Assembly: GCA_964628985.1 (NCBI GenBank)
Contig: CAZVNJ010000020.1
Span: forward strand, 1 to 36,755
Length of the DNA: 36,755 nt
Direction of reading: 5' to 3'
DNA from: SURF-43 sp964628985
GTDB taxonomy: Bacteria; Chloroflexota; Dehalococcoidia; UBA2979
Under the pieces are notes generated by a model. That model was not told where the DNA came from. It searched no databases and saw only the letters and a list, made by a program, of their open reading frames with translations. The position numbers were made by a program, and so were the translations under genes. Numbering within the stretch: position 1 is the stretch's first letter; each line of letters starts with the position of its first letter. Positions 15,438 through 23,954 of the stretch are shown here, piece by piece.

Positions 15438-17216
15438 CTACTTGAGCGCGACCGCGATCGAGTGCGTGGTCCCATCGTCAAGGCTGACCGAGATGGTCAG
15501 CGGGCCGAGGGGCAGGCCACGCGTCCGCAGGTTGAAGATGTACTGCTGGTCCGTGGCGTCGTACCGAGCCACTCCCTGTGCAGCGCTGTTCGCGCTCACG
15601 GTCGCCACGGCCGTCGAGACCGCCTGACCGCTGCCATCCCGGATGCAGAACTTCACCGGGATGGTGGAGCCCACCTTGTACGACTGTACCGGCACAAGCA
15701 GCGGCTGCTTGAACCCGCAGAAGTCATACACAACGGAGTACGTGACCGAGGTACCGCCCGAGGCGGCTGGGTTCCCGGCATTGTCCATTCCACCGGAGCA
15801 CGTCGCGGTGAACGAGCCGACGCCAGAGATGGGACCAGTCACCGTCAGGCTTGCTGCTGTGTCCACACCGGACAGGGCGTCCGTCGTGTCGCAGCTGGCC
15901 GCCGGGACACTCCCGACGATGTACGACGCGCCAGCAGTCACTCCGCTGACGGTCACCACCGGCGCAGTCTTGTCGATGTTGATGCCCGACGCCGTCGCAG
16001 CATCGCTGACGTTGCCTGCGTTGTCAGTGCAGGTACCTGACGCCGACTGGCCGGCGCCCTCACCCGAGAGTGTGACGGCGGGGTCGCAGGACGCGATACC
16101 AGAAGTGTCATCAGTCCCGGAGAACGAGACGGTGACGTCTGTGTTGTTCCACCCGTTGCCGTTCGGCGCGGGGCTGGCTGCCGCCGTCGCCGAGGGCGCG
16201 GTCTTGTCGATGTTGATGTCCGAAGCCATTGCGGCGTCGCTGACGTTGCCGGCATTGTCAGTACAGGTGCCTGACGTCGACTGGCCAGCGCCTTCATCCG
16301 AGAGTGTGACGGCGGTGTCGCAAGACGCGATACCAGAAGTGTCATCAGTCCCGGAGAACGAGACGGTGACGTCCGTGTTGTTCCACCCGTTGCCGTTCGG
16401 TGCGGGGCTGGCTGCCGCCGCTGCCGATGGCTTCGTGGCGTCGCGCTTGATCGTCACGCTGTGGGAGTTCGTCCCGCCAGCCGACGTGGCGACGCACGTG
16501 ATGGTCACACCAGCCGTGTCTTCCGTGATCGTGACGGAGTCACACGGGGCGCTCGTGATTGCCGAGTCGGGGTCGGTGACTGTCCAGGAGACCGTCACGT
16601 CGCTCGTGTACCAGCCGTTGTTGCCCAGCGTCCCGACGACGTCGGCCCCGATGACCGGGGGCGTTGTGTCCGCGGGCGGCGTTGGCACAACGGGCGGCGC
16701 CGCGGGCACGGTGAACAGGATGACGAGGTTCGGAGCCCCCGTGAGCTGATTACCGTACGCGACCGTCGGGGCCCATTTGGCCACGAAGCGGTAGTTGCCT
16801 CCGGATGCGGGCGCGTTAAAGGCGACAGCACCGTGGGGGGCACTCACCGCGATGCTGCCGCTCGTCCACACCCCGGGGAGGGCAACGAACGCTGGGAGCA
16901 CTGCCCAGCCCGTGGGGGCTGTGGTCGGTCCCCACACACCCGGGCTGGTCTCCACTTCCCACTGGGACTGGTTTCCGTCCGTCAGGGTGAGCACTGTGCC
17001 TGGGGCGAGGTGGTTCCCGCCGGAGTAGTTGACGACGACCTGCGCGTTCACGAGCACAGGTCCACCCGCCGGGACAGCGCCCAGCGAGACGATGTTCTGG
17101 TTACCAGAGAGCACCAGATCGTTGTCGACCTGCTGCTGATCCGCTACTGCTGACATCGGGAGCGCCACGAGCACGGCAACTGCCAGCGCGAGCCCTCCCA
17201 ATAATCGATGTCTCAT
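15438..17216 (-). CDS. Secreted HYR/Ig-like repeat protein
   Basis: 592 aa from the ATG at 17216, which has an AAGGCGG sequence about 7 bases upstream and opens a clean signal peptide (MRHRLLGGLALAVAVLVALP, cleavage likely after SAVA). The order is a beta domain to about residue 180; a Pro/Thr linker (PVVPTPPADTTPPVIGADVV); one diverged Ig/HYR-like unit; two near-identical 78-residue units at about 263-418, each beginning TKPSAAA/TAPSATA and containing NGNGWNNTDVTVSFSGTDDT and CTDNAGNVSDAA; and one further unit. It ends with a domain bearing YKVGSTIPVKFCIRDGSGQ. That last domain is often found at the end of surface proteins in Chloroflexota and Actinomycetota. Paired Cys in each unit suggest disulfides. 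Probably an adhesion or envelope protein; no catalytic site is seen. Confidence 0.88.
   Translation of the reverse strand: MRHRLLGGLALAVAVLVALPMSAVADQQQVDNDLVLSGNQNIVSLGAVPAGGPVLVNAQVVVNYSGGNHLAPGTVLTLTDGNQSQWEVETSPGVWGPTTAPTGWAVLPAFVALPGVWTSGSIAVSAPHGAVAFNAPASGGNYRFVAKWAPTVAYGNQLTGAPNLVILFTVPAAPPVVPTPPADTTPPVIGADVVGTLGNNGWYTSDVTVSWTVTDPDSAITSAPCDSVTITEDTAGVTITCVATSAGGTNSHSVTIKRDATKPSAAAAASPAPNGNGWNNTDVTVSFSGTDDTSGIASCDTAVTLSDEGAGQSTSGTCTDNAGNVSDAAMASDINIDKTAPSATAAASPAPNGNGWNNTDVTVSFSGTDDTSGIASCDPAVTLSGEGAGQSASGTCTDNAGNVSDAATASGINIDKTAPVVTVSGVTAGASYIVGSVPAASCDTTDALSGVDTAASLTVTGPISGVGSFTATCSGGMDNAGNPAASGGTSVTYSVVYDFCGFKQPLLVPVQSYKVGSTIPVKFCIRDGSGQAVSTAVATVSANSAAQGVARYDATDQQYIFNLRTRGLPLGPLTISVSLDDGTTHSIAVALK
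15964..16197. repeat. 234-bp tandem repeat, copy A
   Basis: This and the following 234 bases are a head-to-tail duplication inside the Ig-repeat gene. The copies differ at about 22 positions by my count (about 91% identity) and stay in frame (78 codons). Confidence 0.9.
16198..16431. repeat. 234-bp tandem repeat, copy B
   Basis: Second copy, directly adjoining copy A. A stretch of about 50 bases in the middle (around 16325-16370) is identical between the copies, the best substrate for recombination that could change unit number. Confidence 0.9.
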
Positions 17217-17432
17217 ATCCGACCGCCTTTTCGGACTGCGTACCGGAGATCCGGCGGTCGTCATCATGCGGTGGCTATGTACTCCCCGATAGAGGTACAG
17301 CGGGCGCAGCGGGTTGAGAGTGAGTAGTATCAGTCAGAGACATAACAGAGATAGTGCGAAGTAGTGACGCTGGTTCCTCAGGGCGCCCCTCGATCCCTAG
17401 GGCGGGATTCTCGCCCGGCTCTGGCGGGACCG

Positions 17433-17603
17433 TCAGCGACGGTCCGGGGCGAGGTCGAGGCTCGACTGCTCGCCAGGTTCACCTGGTGCGCGCTGGCCCT
17501 CGTCGGGACGGCGCTCGTCCGGGCTGCGTCCCTCGCCCTTTTGGCTGGGCCGGTTCGGATTCTGCCGCCCGCCAGCACCTCGCCCTGTCTGCTCAGATGT
17601 CAT
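17433..17603 (-). CDS. Possible small disordered protein
   Basis: 56 aa from the ATG at 17603, with a GGAG about 8 bases upstream. It begins MTSEQTGRGAGGRQNPNRPS and is almost entirely Gly, Arg, Glu, Gln, Pro and Ser, so it would be disordered and very hydrophilic. It could be a stress or nucleic-acid-binding peptide, or chance coding in high-GC DNA. No family is recognised. It lies in an otherwise gene-free stretch (17217-17853). The remainder of that stretch is AT-richer at 17275-17360 and may carry the promoter of the Ig-repeat gene. Confidence 0.3.
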   Translation of the reverse strand: MTSEQTGRGAGGRQNPNRPSQKGEGRSPDERRPDEGQRAPGEPGEQSSLDLAPDRR

Positions 17604-17853
17604 CGCCTGGCTCCTGTCAGCGGGGCCCTGTCGTCCTTGTGAAAGCAGCCTCTCAGCCAGTGGCGGCTGCCCGTGCAACAGCACGCTCCGTGCGGCTTGC
17701 AGCCTCGTGAACAGTGGTGGCTCGTGCGAGAGCACGCGGCATGCCGCTATTCGCCTAACTGACACGGCCGACAGATTCATCGACTGTGAGTTACGTCGTG
17801 AGTCTGCGAGTATGCCTGATCTCGAACGCTACCTAAGATACGCGACGTATCAC

Positions 17854-18327
17854 CTACTTCTCGCCGCGCAGCACCTTCAGCACCTGTGCGCCGTGGCCCT
17901 CGGCCGTCGCCCGCTTCCAGACCTTCGTGAGGCGGCCATCCGGGCCGATGATGAAGGTCGAACGCGTCATGCCGATGCTGTGCTTCCCATACAGCACCTT
18001 GTCTCCCCACGACCCGTACGCCGTGGAGACCTTCGAGTCCGCGTCCACGAGCAGCGGGAACGGCAGCCCGTAGTGCGCCGCGAACTTCTGGTGGGACGCC
18101 GCGCTGTCCGTAGAGACACCGAGGACCACCGCCCCGGTCGCCAGGATCTCGTCGTGGTAGTCGCGGAAGGAGCAGGCCTCCTTGATGCACCCCGGCGTTT
18201 CGTCTTTCGGATAGAAGTACAGGACGACGGTCTTCCCCCGGTAGTCGGCGAGCCGGTGAGTCTTGCCGTCTTGGTCCTTCAGTGCGAACGCCGGCGCCCG
18301 CTCCCCCGCCTCGAGTGTGACCGCCAT
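17854..18327 (-). CDS. bcp: Thioredoxin-dependent peroxiredoxin (Bcp/PrxQ)
   Basis: 157 aa, normal for the Bcp/PrxQ subfamily. It reduces hydrogen peroxide and organic peroxides using thioredoxin as donor. The peroxidatic Cys is C47 in the motif YPKDETPGCIKEACSF and the resolving Cys is C52, the five-residue spacing of atypical 2-Cys PrxQ. The conserved Arg is R122 in GMTRSTFIIGPDG. The fold begins with LEAGERAPAFALKDQDGK. AGGGGAG-like sequence lies upstream of the ATG at 18327. It is divergent from the alpha/beta hydrolase with 142 bases between, and it appears to be a single-gene transcript. Confidence 0.96.
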   Translation of the reverse strand: MAVTLEAGERAPAFALKDQDGKTHRLADYRGKTVVLYFYPKDETPGCIKEACSFRDYHDEILATGAVVLGVSTDSAASHQKFAAHYGLPFPLLVDADSKVSTAYGSWGDKVLYGKHSIGMTRSTFIIGPDGRLTKVWKRATAEGHGAQVLKVLRGEK

Positions 18328-18469
18328 GACAACTCCCCTGCAGTTGCCGCGTCCAGGCGGCTTGCGATGTCATGCCAGCATGCCATCGACCGGCGACGCC
18401 GCGCGAGGTGGGGCGGTATGGTGTCCGCGCCTCGCGGGGAATCGAGGCACGAACAGAACTGAGGGATCC

Positions 18470-19309
18470 ATGACCACAGCCGTCGAGCCGGCGCACCAGA
18501 TCGCGACCGTCAACGGGATGCGCCTGCATTATGTCGAATACCCTTCGCCGCGTGCCGGGGCGACCGTGATGCTCTTCCTCCACGGCCTCACGAGCGCCTG
18601 GGGCTCATGGCGTCGCGTCGCCGAGCATTTCGCGACGGACTTCCACGTCTATCTCCTCGACCAGCGAGGCCACGGCGACTCCGAGTGGGCCCCGGCGGAC
18701 CGCTACCGCACGGAGGATTACGTCGCGGACCTCGAGGCCTTCGTGGACCACATGGGTTTCCAGCGCTTCATCCTGGTCGGGCAATCCATGGGTGGACACC
18801 ACACCATCGCGTACACCGCGAAGCACCCGGATCGGGTCATCTGCGCGCTCGCTAACGACATTCCACCGGCGCTGGACTACCAGGGTCCCGCTCTCGAGCA
18901 GGCGTTCCCGGGAGGCAAGCAGCGAGTCTTCGCGACCCCCGCCGAGTGGACCGAGACGCGACGCGCCAACGCCCCGCTCACGCCCGAGTGGGCCCACTCC
19001 CTGATGGAGCGCGAGGCGCTGAAAGAAGTCCCCGGCGGCTACTCGCCGAAGTTTGATCCAAACGCCCAGATGCATTGGGAGCCTGCCGACCTGTGGGACC
19101 TTGCCCGCACGATTACCCGTCCCATCTTCTTTATCCGCGGCGGTCGCTCGCAGGTGCTCTCTGCCCAGGCGCTGCAGGACATGGACATGGCGATCCCGAC
19201 CGCCCGCTCCGTGACCCTGGAGAAGGCAGGGCATTCGACGTACCACGACATGGAGCGCGAGTGGATCACCATCGCGTCCGCCTTCTTCGCGGCCCACGCC
19301 TCCGCCTAA
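18470..19309 (+). CDS. Alpha/beta hydrolase
   Basis: 279 aa from the ATG at 18470, with GAGGGA just upstream and a possible -10 TATGGT at about 18417. It has an alpha/beta hydrolase fold with the oxyanion region LFLHGLTSAWGSW (about 35-47), DQRGHGDSEW (64-73), nucleophile S106 in LVGQSMGGH, and catalytic His in EKAGHSTYHDM near the C-terminus. The acid is probably the Asp/Glu after the strand FFIRGGRSQVLS; I cannot fix which residue. The substrate is unknown: epoxide hydrolase, C-C hydrolase and esterase relatives share this pattern. It is followed 21 bases later by an MFS exporter on the same strand, so the two are probably co-transcribed. Confidence 0.9.
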   Translation: MTTAVEPAHQIATVNGMRLHYVEYPSPRAGATVMLFLHGLTSAWGSWRRVAEHFATDFHVYLLDQRGHGDSEWAPADRYRTEDYVADLEAFVDHMGFQRFILVGQSMGGHHTIAYTAKHPDRVICALANDIPPALDYQGPALEQAFPGGKQRVFATPAEWTETRRANAPLTPEWAHSLMEREALKEVPGGYSPKFDPNAQMHWEPADLWDLARTITRPIFFIRGGRSQVLSAQALQDMDMAIPTARSVTLEKAGHSTYHDMEREWITIASAFFAAHASA

Positions 19310-19330
19310 CCGGCAGACGAGGGCACGTCG

Positions 19331-20617
19331 ATGGCATGGGGAGGCGCCCGGGGTTCCGGTGCACCCGCGACCAAGGGGCCACGCTGGGGAGCCCTGTCCT
19401 CCGGCCCGTTCCGGGTCTACTGGATCGCGATGTTCTCGCGCGTCTTCGGCCTGCAGTTCCGGTTCATCGGTACCGGCTGGCTCGTCGCCTCGAAGGACGG
19501 TCTCGACAAGGACCCGATCTGGATCGGGATCGTGGCCGTCGCCTCGGCCGTCCCCACGATCGTGCTCAGCGTGCCAGCGGGCATTCTCGCTGACCGTTAC
19601 GACCACCGGAAGATCCTCTTCTGGTCGCAGAGCCTGACTGCCGTATCGAGTTTCGCGATCGCCATTGCCGTCATCGGCGGGTTCGCCAACGTCTGGATGG
19701 TGATCGCCTGGGGCGTCTTCACTGGCGCGCTCGCCGCCCTGGCGAACCCGGCCTATAGCGCGATCCTGCCGCGGTTGATCGACATGCGCTCCATGGCGAG
19801 CGCCGTGGCGATGGTGTCCACGGTCTGGAACACCATGCGCGTGGTCGGGCCCGCGGCGGCCGGCCTCCTGATCGCCGTCATCGGCATCGGGCAGGCGTTC
19901 TTCGTTACGGCGGCGGGTTTCGCCATCGCCACGGTCCTGGTGCAGATTGTGCCGCTCAAGCCCGTCGCACCGCGGCCGCCCGGCCCGGACGGCGGCATGC
20001 TCGAGGGCATCCGCTACATCACCCGCGAACCAGTCTTCCTCGCGACAATCGGCCTCTCCTTCTTCACCTCGGTATTTGGCGGCTCCTATCAGGCTCTGCT
20101 GCCGATCTTCGCCGACGACATCCTCGATGTCGGCCCGACCGGCTTCGGGTGGATGGAGGCAGCCGCAGGTATCGGAGGGTTCCTGGGCACGTTCGCGATC
20201 ATCCGTATCGGTACCGGTGGCCGTGCCGGGATGGTGATGTCAGTGGCGGCGGCGATGTTCGGCGTGTTCATCGCGGGCTTCGCCTACTCGCGCAACTTCC
20301 CGCTCTCGCTCGTCCTGCTCTTCGCCGGCGGCTTCGTCTCGTCGATGTACCTCAACCTCGGCATGACCACCCTGCAACTGCGGGTGCCGGACGAACTCCG
20401 AGGGCGGGTCATGGGCGTGTGGTCGATGACGTACTTCATGGCCCAGCTGGGTGGGCTGCCGGCGGGCGCGCTCGCGCAGTGGATCGGTGCCCCGGCCGCG
20501 GTGGCCATCGGGGCACTCTCCGTCACGGCATTCGCGCTGATCGTCCTGGCCTCGGCTCCAGCCCTCCGCCGAATGTCCACCATGTCGGGGGCGGAGCCCG
20601 CTGGCGCCGGCGGCTGA
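19331..20617 (+). CDS. MFS transporter (EntS/MFS_3-type exporter)
   Basis: 428 aa with about 12 membrane helices. It begins with a 20-residue polar tail and then GALSSGPFRVYWIAMFSRVFGLQF, the opening typical of the MFS_3 / enterobactin-exporter-like branch. The loop 2-3 motif appears as PAGILADRYDHRKILFWSQ, the MFS motif A (G-x-x-x-D-R-x-x-x-R/K). A second-half counterpart is DELRGRVMGVWSMTYFMAQLG. Other segments include NPAYSAILPRLID and FFTSVFGGSYQALLPIFADDIL. It would use the proton gradient to export a small molecule; the substrate is unknown. It forms an operon with the alpha/beta hydrolase, so the two may act on one compound (inference). A convergent hairpin follows at 20633-20658. Confidence 0.93.
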   Translation: MAWGGARGSGAPATKGPRWGALSSGPFRVYWIAMFSRVFGLQFRFIGTGWLVASKDGLDKDPIWIGIVAVASAVPTIVLSVPAGILADRYDHRKILFWSQSLTAVSSFAIAIAVIGGFANVWMVIAWGVFTGALAALANPAYSAILPRLIDMRSMASAVAMVSTVWNTMRVVGPAAAGLLIAVIGIGQAFFVTAAGFAIATVLVQIVPLKPVAPRPPGPDGGMLEGIRYITREPVFLATIGLSFFTSVFGGSYQALLPIFADDILDVGPTGFGWMEAAAGIGGFLGTFAIIRIGTGGRAGMVMSVAAAMFGVFIAGFAYSRNFPLSLVLLFAGGFVSSMYLNLGMTTLQLRVPDELRGRVMGVWSMTYFMAQLGGLPAGALAQWIGAPAAVAIGALSVTAFALIVLASAPALRRMSTMSGAEPAGAGG

Positions 20618-20632
20618 GCGGCGGGCAGGCGA

Positions 20633-20658
20633 GGAGATGCGATTAGCCGCGCGTCTCC
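20633..20658. terminator. Convergent hairpin between MFS and RAM-domain genes
   Basis: A 9-bp stem with one G-U pair (GGAGATGCG at 20633-20641, CGCGTCTCC at 20650-20658) and an 8-base loop sits between the stops of two convergent genes. Confidence 0.55.
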
Positions 20659-20671
20659 ATCCCCTACCGAT

Positions 20672-20905
20672 CTACTGGGGAAAGGCCACGAGCGAGGTCG
20701 TGGACTGTATGCCGTCCAGCGTCCTGATCCGGTCGGCCAGGATGCCCGGCACCTGCTGCAGACTCTCGGTCTCGATGATCGCAACGAGGTCGTAGGGCCC
20801 CATCACCTCGTGCACCTCCAGCACGTGCGGCAGCACCCGGATCTGCTCCGCGACCTTCCGAGTGGCGCCGGGGTGGGTGACGACGAGGACGAACGCTTTA
20901 ATCAC
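20672..20905 (-). CDS. Lrp/AsnC-type ligand-binding (RAM) domain protein
   Basis: 77 aa from a GTG at 20905 with a perfect GGAGG five bases upstream. The frame is open much further but the extra sequence is not family-like. The whole protein is a single RAM/AsnC_trans_reg ligand-binding domain: IKAFVLVVTHPGATRKVAEQ, LPHVLEVHEVMGPYDLVAII, then ETESLQQVPGILADRIRTLDGIQST. There is no helix-turn-helix. Such stand-alone domains bind amino acids or related effectors at a dimer or octamer interface and may modulate full-length Lrp-type regulators or enzymes. It is divergent from korAB, with about 345 bases between starts. Confidence 0.9.
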   Translation of the reverse strand: MIKAFVLVVTHPGATRKVAEQIRVLPHVLEVHEVMGPYDLVAIIETESLQQVPGILADRIRTLDGIQSTTSLVAFPQ

Positions 20906-21100
20906 CGGGCCTCCAGGGCGAGCATGGGCGGCGTGAGGGTTCGGGGGCAACATTGTATGAGTCTTCACGAAGTCGTCCCCGCACCTACTCGAGTGAGGAC
21001 ACCGTGCAGGCGGGACAGGCCGTCGAATCTCGTGCGGCCGGGCGGTGCCGCTGCTACCATGACCCCCCGTAAGCCTTGAATCGCACTCAAACCTCAATTG

Positions 21101-21180
21101 ACGGATCCACACGTCCGTTGAGTCTAGGTGCGGCAGCAGCCAATAATGATCGCGATACGCGTGAGCGTGGATCCACCACG
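21101..21180. promoter_or_regulatory. korA promoter flanked by GGATCCAC repeats
   Basis: TTGAGT (21118-21123), an 18-base spacer and AATAAT (21142-21147) form a plausible sigma-70 promoter starting near 21154, with a leader of about 96 bases before korA. It is flanked by direct repeats of GGATCCAC at 21103-21110 and 21169-21176. The second lies in a 10-bp palindrome (GTGGATCCAC) and the first in an imperfect one (ACGGA at 21101, TCCGT at 21114). These are candidate operators. The rest of 20906-21249 shows no gene. Confidence 0.45.
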
Positions 21181-21249
21181 CCCGTCGTACCGATGGAGCC
21201 ACGCGCACGCGCCGCATCGCGGAGTGGCAGAGGGAAGTCGGATCGACAC

Positions 21250-22950
21250 ATGAGCAGCAAGAACCTCGTGGTCCGTTTCGCGGGCGAAGGCGGACAGGGT
21301 GTGGTCGGTGGTGCGGACCTCATGGCCTCCGCCGCTGCGACCGGCGGGTATCACGTCCTCACGTTCTCGACGTTCCCCTCGCAGATCAAGGGCGGCCCCG
21401 CATGGGGCCAGGCTCGCATCTCCAGCGAACCGATCCTCACCCCCGGTGACTGGCTCGACGTCATGGTCGCGCAAAACCAGTACGCCTACGACACGAACCT
21501 CCCGGACCTTCGCGAGGGCGGCATCGTGGTCTACAACTCCGAAGAATTCGAGGTCACAGGTAACAGCCGCGCCTACGGCATCCCGGCCGACAAGATGGCG
21601 CGCGAGGCCGGCAACCCGCTGGCCTCCACGATCATCCTGATCGGTGCCGTCGCGCAGATGGCGAGCATCGATATCGCCGCCATCGAGGCCTTCATCGTGA
21701 AGCGCTGGACGCGAGGCCGCGCGAGCGATAAGCAGATCATCGACGGCAACATCGCCGCACTGCGGATGGGTGCCGAAGAGGGCCGCAAGTCCGGCCTGAC
21801 CGTTACGCCACTGGACCCGCCGCCCACGCACACCGAGCCGCGTGTGATGATCCGTGGCTTCGAGGCAGCCTGCCTTGGAGCGATGGCCGCTGGTCTCGAC
21901 ACCTTCATCGGATACCCAATCTCCCCTGCGACCACGATGCTCACTTATATGGAGCAGAACCTCGTCGGTATGGACAAGTTCGTCGGCCAGGCGTCGTCCG
22001 AGATCGAGTCGATCGCGTCGCTGGTCGGTGCCGGGTTTGCCGGGCGCAAGGTGATGACCTCCACCGCCGGTCCTGGGCTCAGCCTCATGGGGGAGGGCCT
22101 CGGGCTCGCCTGGATGGCGGAGATCCCGCTCGTGGTCTGTGACGTGCAGCGCGGTGGCCCGGCCACCGGTCTGCCGACGAAGACGGAGCAGTCAGACCTG
22201 CTCGCTGCCATCAACCCCGGGCACGGCGACATGAGCGTGCCCGTCATCGCCCCGGGCAACCCGGAGGAGGCCTTCTGGGCCGCCGGTCACGCCGTCAACT
22301 GGGCCGAGCGTTACCAGGGTCCCGTGATCCTGCTCTCGGAGGCATCGATCGCCGAGCGTGCGCAGGACATCGTGATCCCGGACGCCTCGAAGGTGAAAGT
22401 GGAGAATCGGATCGTCTCAGACGGATCCGTGGGAAACCGCCGCTACGCTGGCAACGGCGTGACCCCGTTCCCGGTCCCCGGTGGACCCGGGGCCTACGTC
22501 GCCAATGGCTCCGAGCACGACGAGGAGGGTGACACCACCCACCTGCCAGACATTCACGTCACGATGACGGACCGCCGCTTCGCGAAACTGAAGGTCCTCG
22601 AGGACGGGACGTTCGAGGCCGAGCGCACCAGTGCCCCCATCGCCCTGCTGCCGTGGGGCGGCTCCAAGGGGTCGGCGCTCGCCGCATGGAACGAACTGAC
22701 GGCGGAGGGCGTAGACCTCGGCTGGTATTACACGATGTTCCTCAACCCGCTGCCCCCAGCGCTGCTCGAGGCCCTGCGCTCGAAGCAACTGGTGCTGGTG
22801 CCGGAGCTGAACTACCTCGGGCAACTTGCCACGCGTCTCCGCTCGATGGGCGTGAACGCGCAGGCGATCACTCAGTACACAGGCCTCCCCTTCAAGGAGG
22901 CCGATCTCAAGTCCGCGATCCGCGAGCGCATGGCCGCCCACACCAAGTAG
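21250..22950 (+). CDS. korA: 2-oxoacid:ferredoxin oxidoreductase, fused gamma-alpha subunit
   Basis: 566 aa from the ATG at 21250; an upstream frame extension to 21076 lacks family sequence. With KorB it catalyses oxidative, CoA-dependent decarboxylation of a 2-oxoacid (2-oxoglutarate or pyruvate) with ferredoxin as acceptor, and possibly the reverse carboxylation. Residues 1 to about 185 are the gamma domain: VRFAGEGGQGVVGGADLMA, then FSTFPSQIKGGPAWGQARIS. The alpha domain starts near 200 with RVMIRGFEAACLGAMAAGLD, GYPISPATTML, SSEIESIASLVGAGFAGRKVMTSTAGPGLSLM (described in parts), and DVQRGGPATGLPTKTEQSDL, the region that contacts CoA and TPP. The gamma-alpha fusion is the standard two-subunit Kor architecture. 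korB follows after 58 bases, and a small GCCCC/GGGGC hairpin (22971-22985) lies in that gap. Confidence 0.95.
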   Translation: MSSKNLVVRFAGEGGQGVVGGADLMASAAATGGYHVLTFSTFPSQIKGGPAWGQARISSEPILTPGDWLDVMVAQNQYAYDTNLPDLREGGIVVYNSEEFEVTGNSRAYGIPADKMAREAGNPLASTIILIGAVAQMASIDIAAIEAFIVKRWTRGRASDKQIIDGNIAALRMGAEEGRKSGLTVTPLDPPPTHTEPRVMIRGFEAACLGAMAAGLDTFIGYPISPATTMLTYMEQNLVGMDKFVGQASSEIESIASLVGAGFAGRKVMTSTAGPGLSLMGEGLGLAWMAEIPLVVCDVQRGGPATGLPTKTEQSDLLAAINPGHGDMSVPVIAPGNPEEAFWAAGHAVNWAERYQGPVILLSEASIAERAQDIVIPDASKVKVENRIVSDGSVGNRRYAGNGVTPFPVPGGPGAYVANGSEHDEEGDTTHLPDIHVTMTDRRFAKLKVLEDGTFEAERTSAPIALLPWGGSKGSALAAWNELTAEGVDLGWYYTMFLNPLPPALLEALRSKQLVLVPELNYLGQLATRLRSMGVNAQAITQYTGLPFKEADLKSAIRERMAAHTK

Positions 22951-23008
22951 TCCGAGTCAGTCGAGCGCACGCCCCGCCTTGGGGCGGCGCAGGAAGTCAG
23001 GATCGACG

Positions 23009-23884
23009 ATGAGCAAGCGCAACCCGCTGTACGACTTCAAGTGGTGCCCCGGCTGCGGTGACTTTGGCGTCAAGGTCGCCATCGAGCAGGCGCTGGCAAA
23101 GCGCGCGGTCGAGAACCAGGAGTCCATCGAGAAGACTGTGGTCGTCGCCGGCATCGGATGCTCCGGCAATCTCGTACACCTGCAAGAGGGCCCGCAGCCG
23201 TTCGGCCTCCACGGCATCCACGGCCGGGCGCTGCCCATCGCCTACGGCATCAAGGCCCCGCGCCCGGACCTCAACGTCCTCGTCGTCGGTGGCGACGGCG
23301 ACATGCTCTCCATTGGTGCCGAGCACATCGGCCCGCAGGCACGTCGCAACCTGAACGTCACACTCGTCGTGATGGACAACGGGATCTACGGCCTGACGAA
23401 GGGCCAGGCCTCCCCTACGACCAACGTCGACGTCGTCACAAGCACCACCCGTTACGGGAAGCTGGACGACAAGCTCAACCCGCTGATGGCCTACCTCGGT
23501 CTCGGCGTCGGCTACATCGTCTCGGAACTCTCCTCGCGAGTGAAGCCGCTGGGTGAGGCGATCAAGGCGGCCATGGACTACCCCGGGTTCTCCGTCGTCC
23601 ACGTGCAGTCACCCTGCACCACCTATAACGACACGTACGCGATCCTCAAGGGCGACGAGAAGAAGGGCATCGAGCCCCTCGCCTTCCCCATCCCAGAAAC
23701 GCACGACGTCACCAACCTGAACGCAGCGATGGACCTGGTGAAGGGTGAGCGCATCCCGATCGGCCTGGTCTACCGCCGCGCTGGAGAGAGCGTGTCTGGC
23801 AACCAGCGTCTCGCCGACGCCAAGGTCCGCACGAAGGTCGAGCAGAAGTCTGTGGACGCGCTGCTGCGCGAGATGGTCATCTAG
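23009..23884 (+). CDS. korB: 2-oxoacid:ferredoxin oxidoreductase, beta subunit
   Basis: 291 aa from the ATG at 23009, with AGGA 6 bases upstream; the short upstream extension to 22979 is not family-like. This subunit binds thiamine diphosphate and one [4Fe-4S] cluster. The cluster ligands are C13 and C16 in KWCPGCGD, C51 in GIGCSGN, and C203 in VQSPCTTYND. The TPP motif runs from GDGDMLSIGAEH (95-106) to N124 in VMDNGIYGLTKGQ. ALPIAYGIKAPRPDLNVLVV is also typical. No separate delta (ferredoxin) subunit is encoded nearby, as is usual for KorAB. Substrate specificity cannot be read from sequence by eye. A strong hairpin follows. Confidence 0.96.
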   Translation: MSKRNPLYDFKWCPGCGDFGVKVAIEQALAKRAVENQESIEKTVVVAGIGCSGNLVHLQEGPQPFGLHGIHGRALPIAYGIKAPRPDLNVLVVGGDGDMLSIGAEHIGPQARRNLNVTLVVMDNGIYGLTKGQASPTTNVDVVTSTTRYGKLDDKLNPLMAYLGLGVGYIVSELSSRVKPLGEAIKAAMDYPGFSVVHVQSPCTTYNDTYAILKGDEKKGIEPLAFPIPETHDVTNLNAAMDLVKGERIPIGLVYRRAGESVSGNQRLADAKVRTKVEQKSVDALLREMVI

Positions 23885-23908
23885 CGCGACCACCACGGCC
23901 GATATTCC

Positions 23909-23935
23909 GGAAAGGCGGCCGCAGGCCGCCTTTCC
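23909..23935 (+). terminator. Strong hairpin after korB
   Basis: A perfect 12-bp stem (GGAAAGGCGGCC at 23909-23920, GGCCGCCTTTCC at 23924-23935) with a 3-base loop begins 25 bases after the korB stop. The 3' arm ends TTTCC rather than in a long U-tract. Confidence 0.75.
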
Positions 23936-23954
23936 CGTCCCGGGGGGAAGATCG

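Noticed and set aside
15964..16431. Repeat array considered as CRISPR
   Set aside because: There are two long adjoining coding repeats without spacers; it is a protein-domain duplication.
15643..16749. Antisense frame of 368 codons against the Ig-repeat gene
   Set aside because: It mirrors the tandem repeat and has no signal, start site or domain of its own. The minus-strand frame has a signal peptide and family domains.
17354..17710. Plus-strand frame of 118 codons in the gap before bcp
   Set aside because: It is Arg/Ser/Gly-rich, without a ribosome-binding site or domain, and overlaps the equally uncertain minus-strand small frame.
20906..21217. Longer start for the RAM-domain protein supplying a DNA-binding domain
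   Set aside because: The extra 104 codons show no helix-turn-helix pattern. The GTG at 20905 has a perfect GGAGG.
21076..21249. N-terminal extension of korA
   Set aside because: The extra residues are unrelated to the family and would cover the predicted promoter. The ATG at 21250 gives the normal start.
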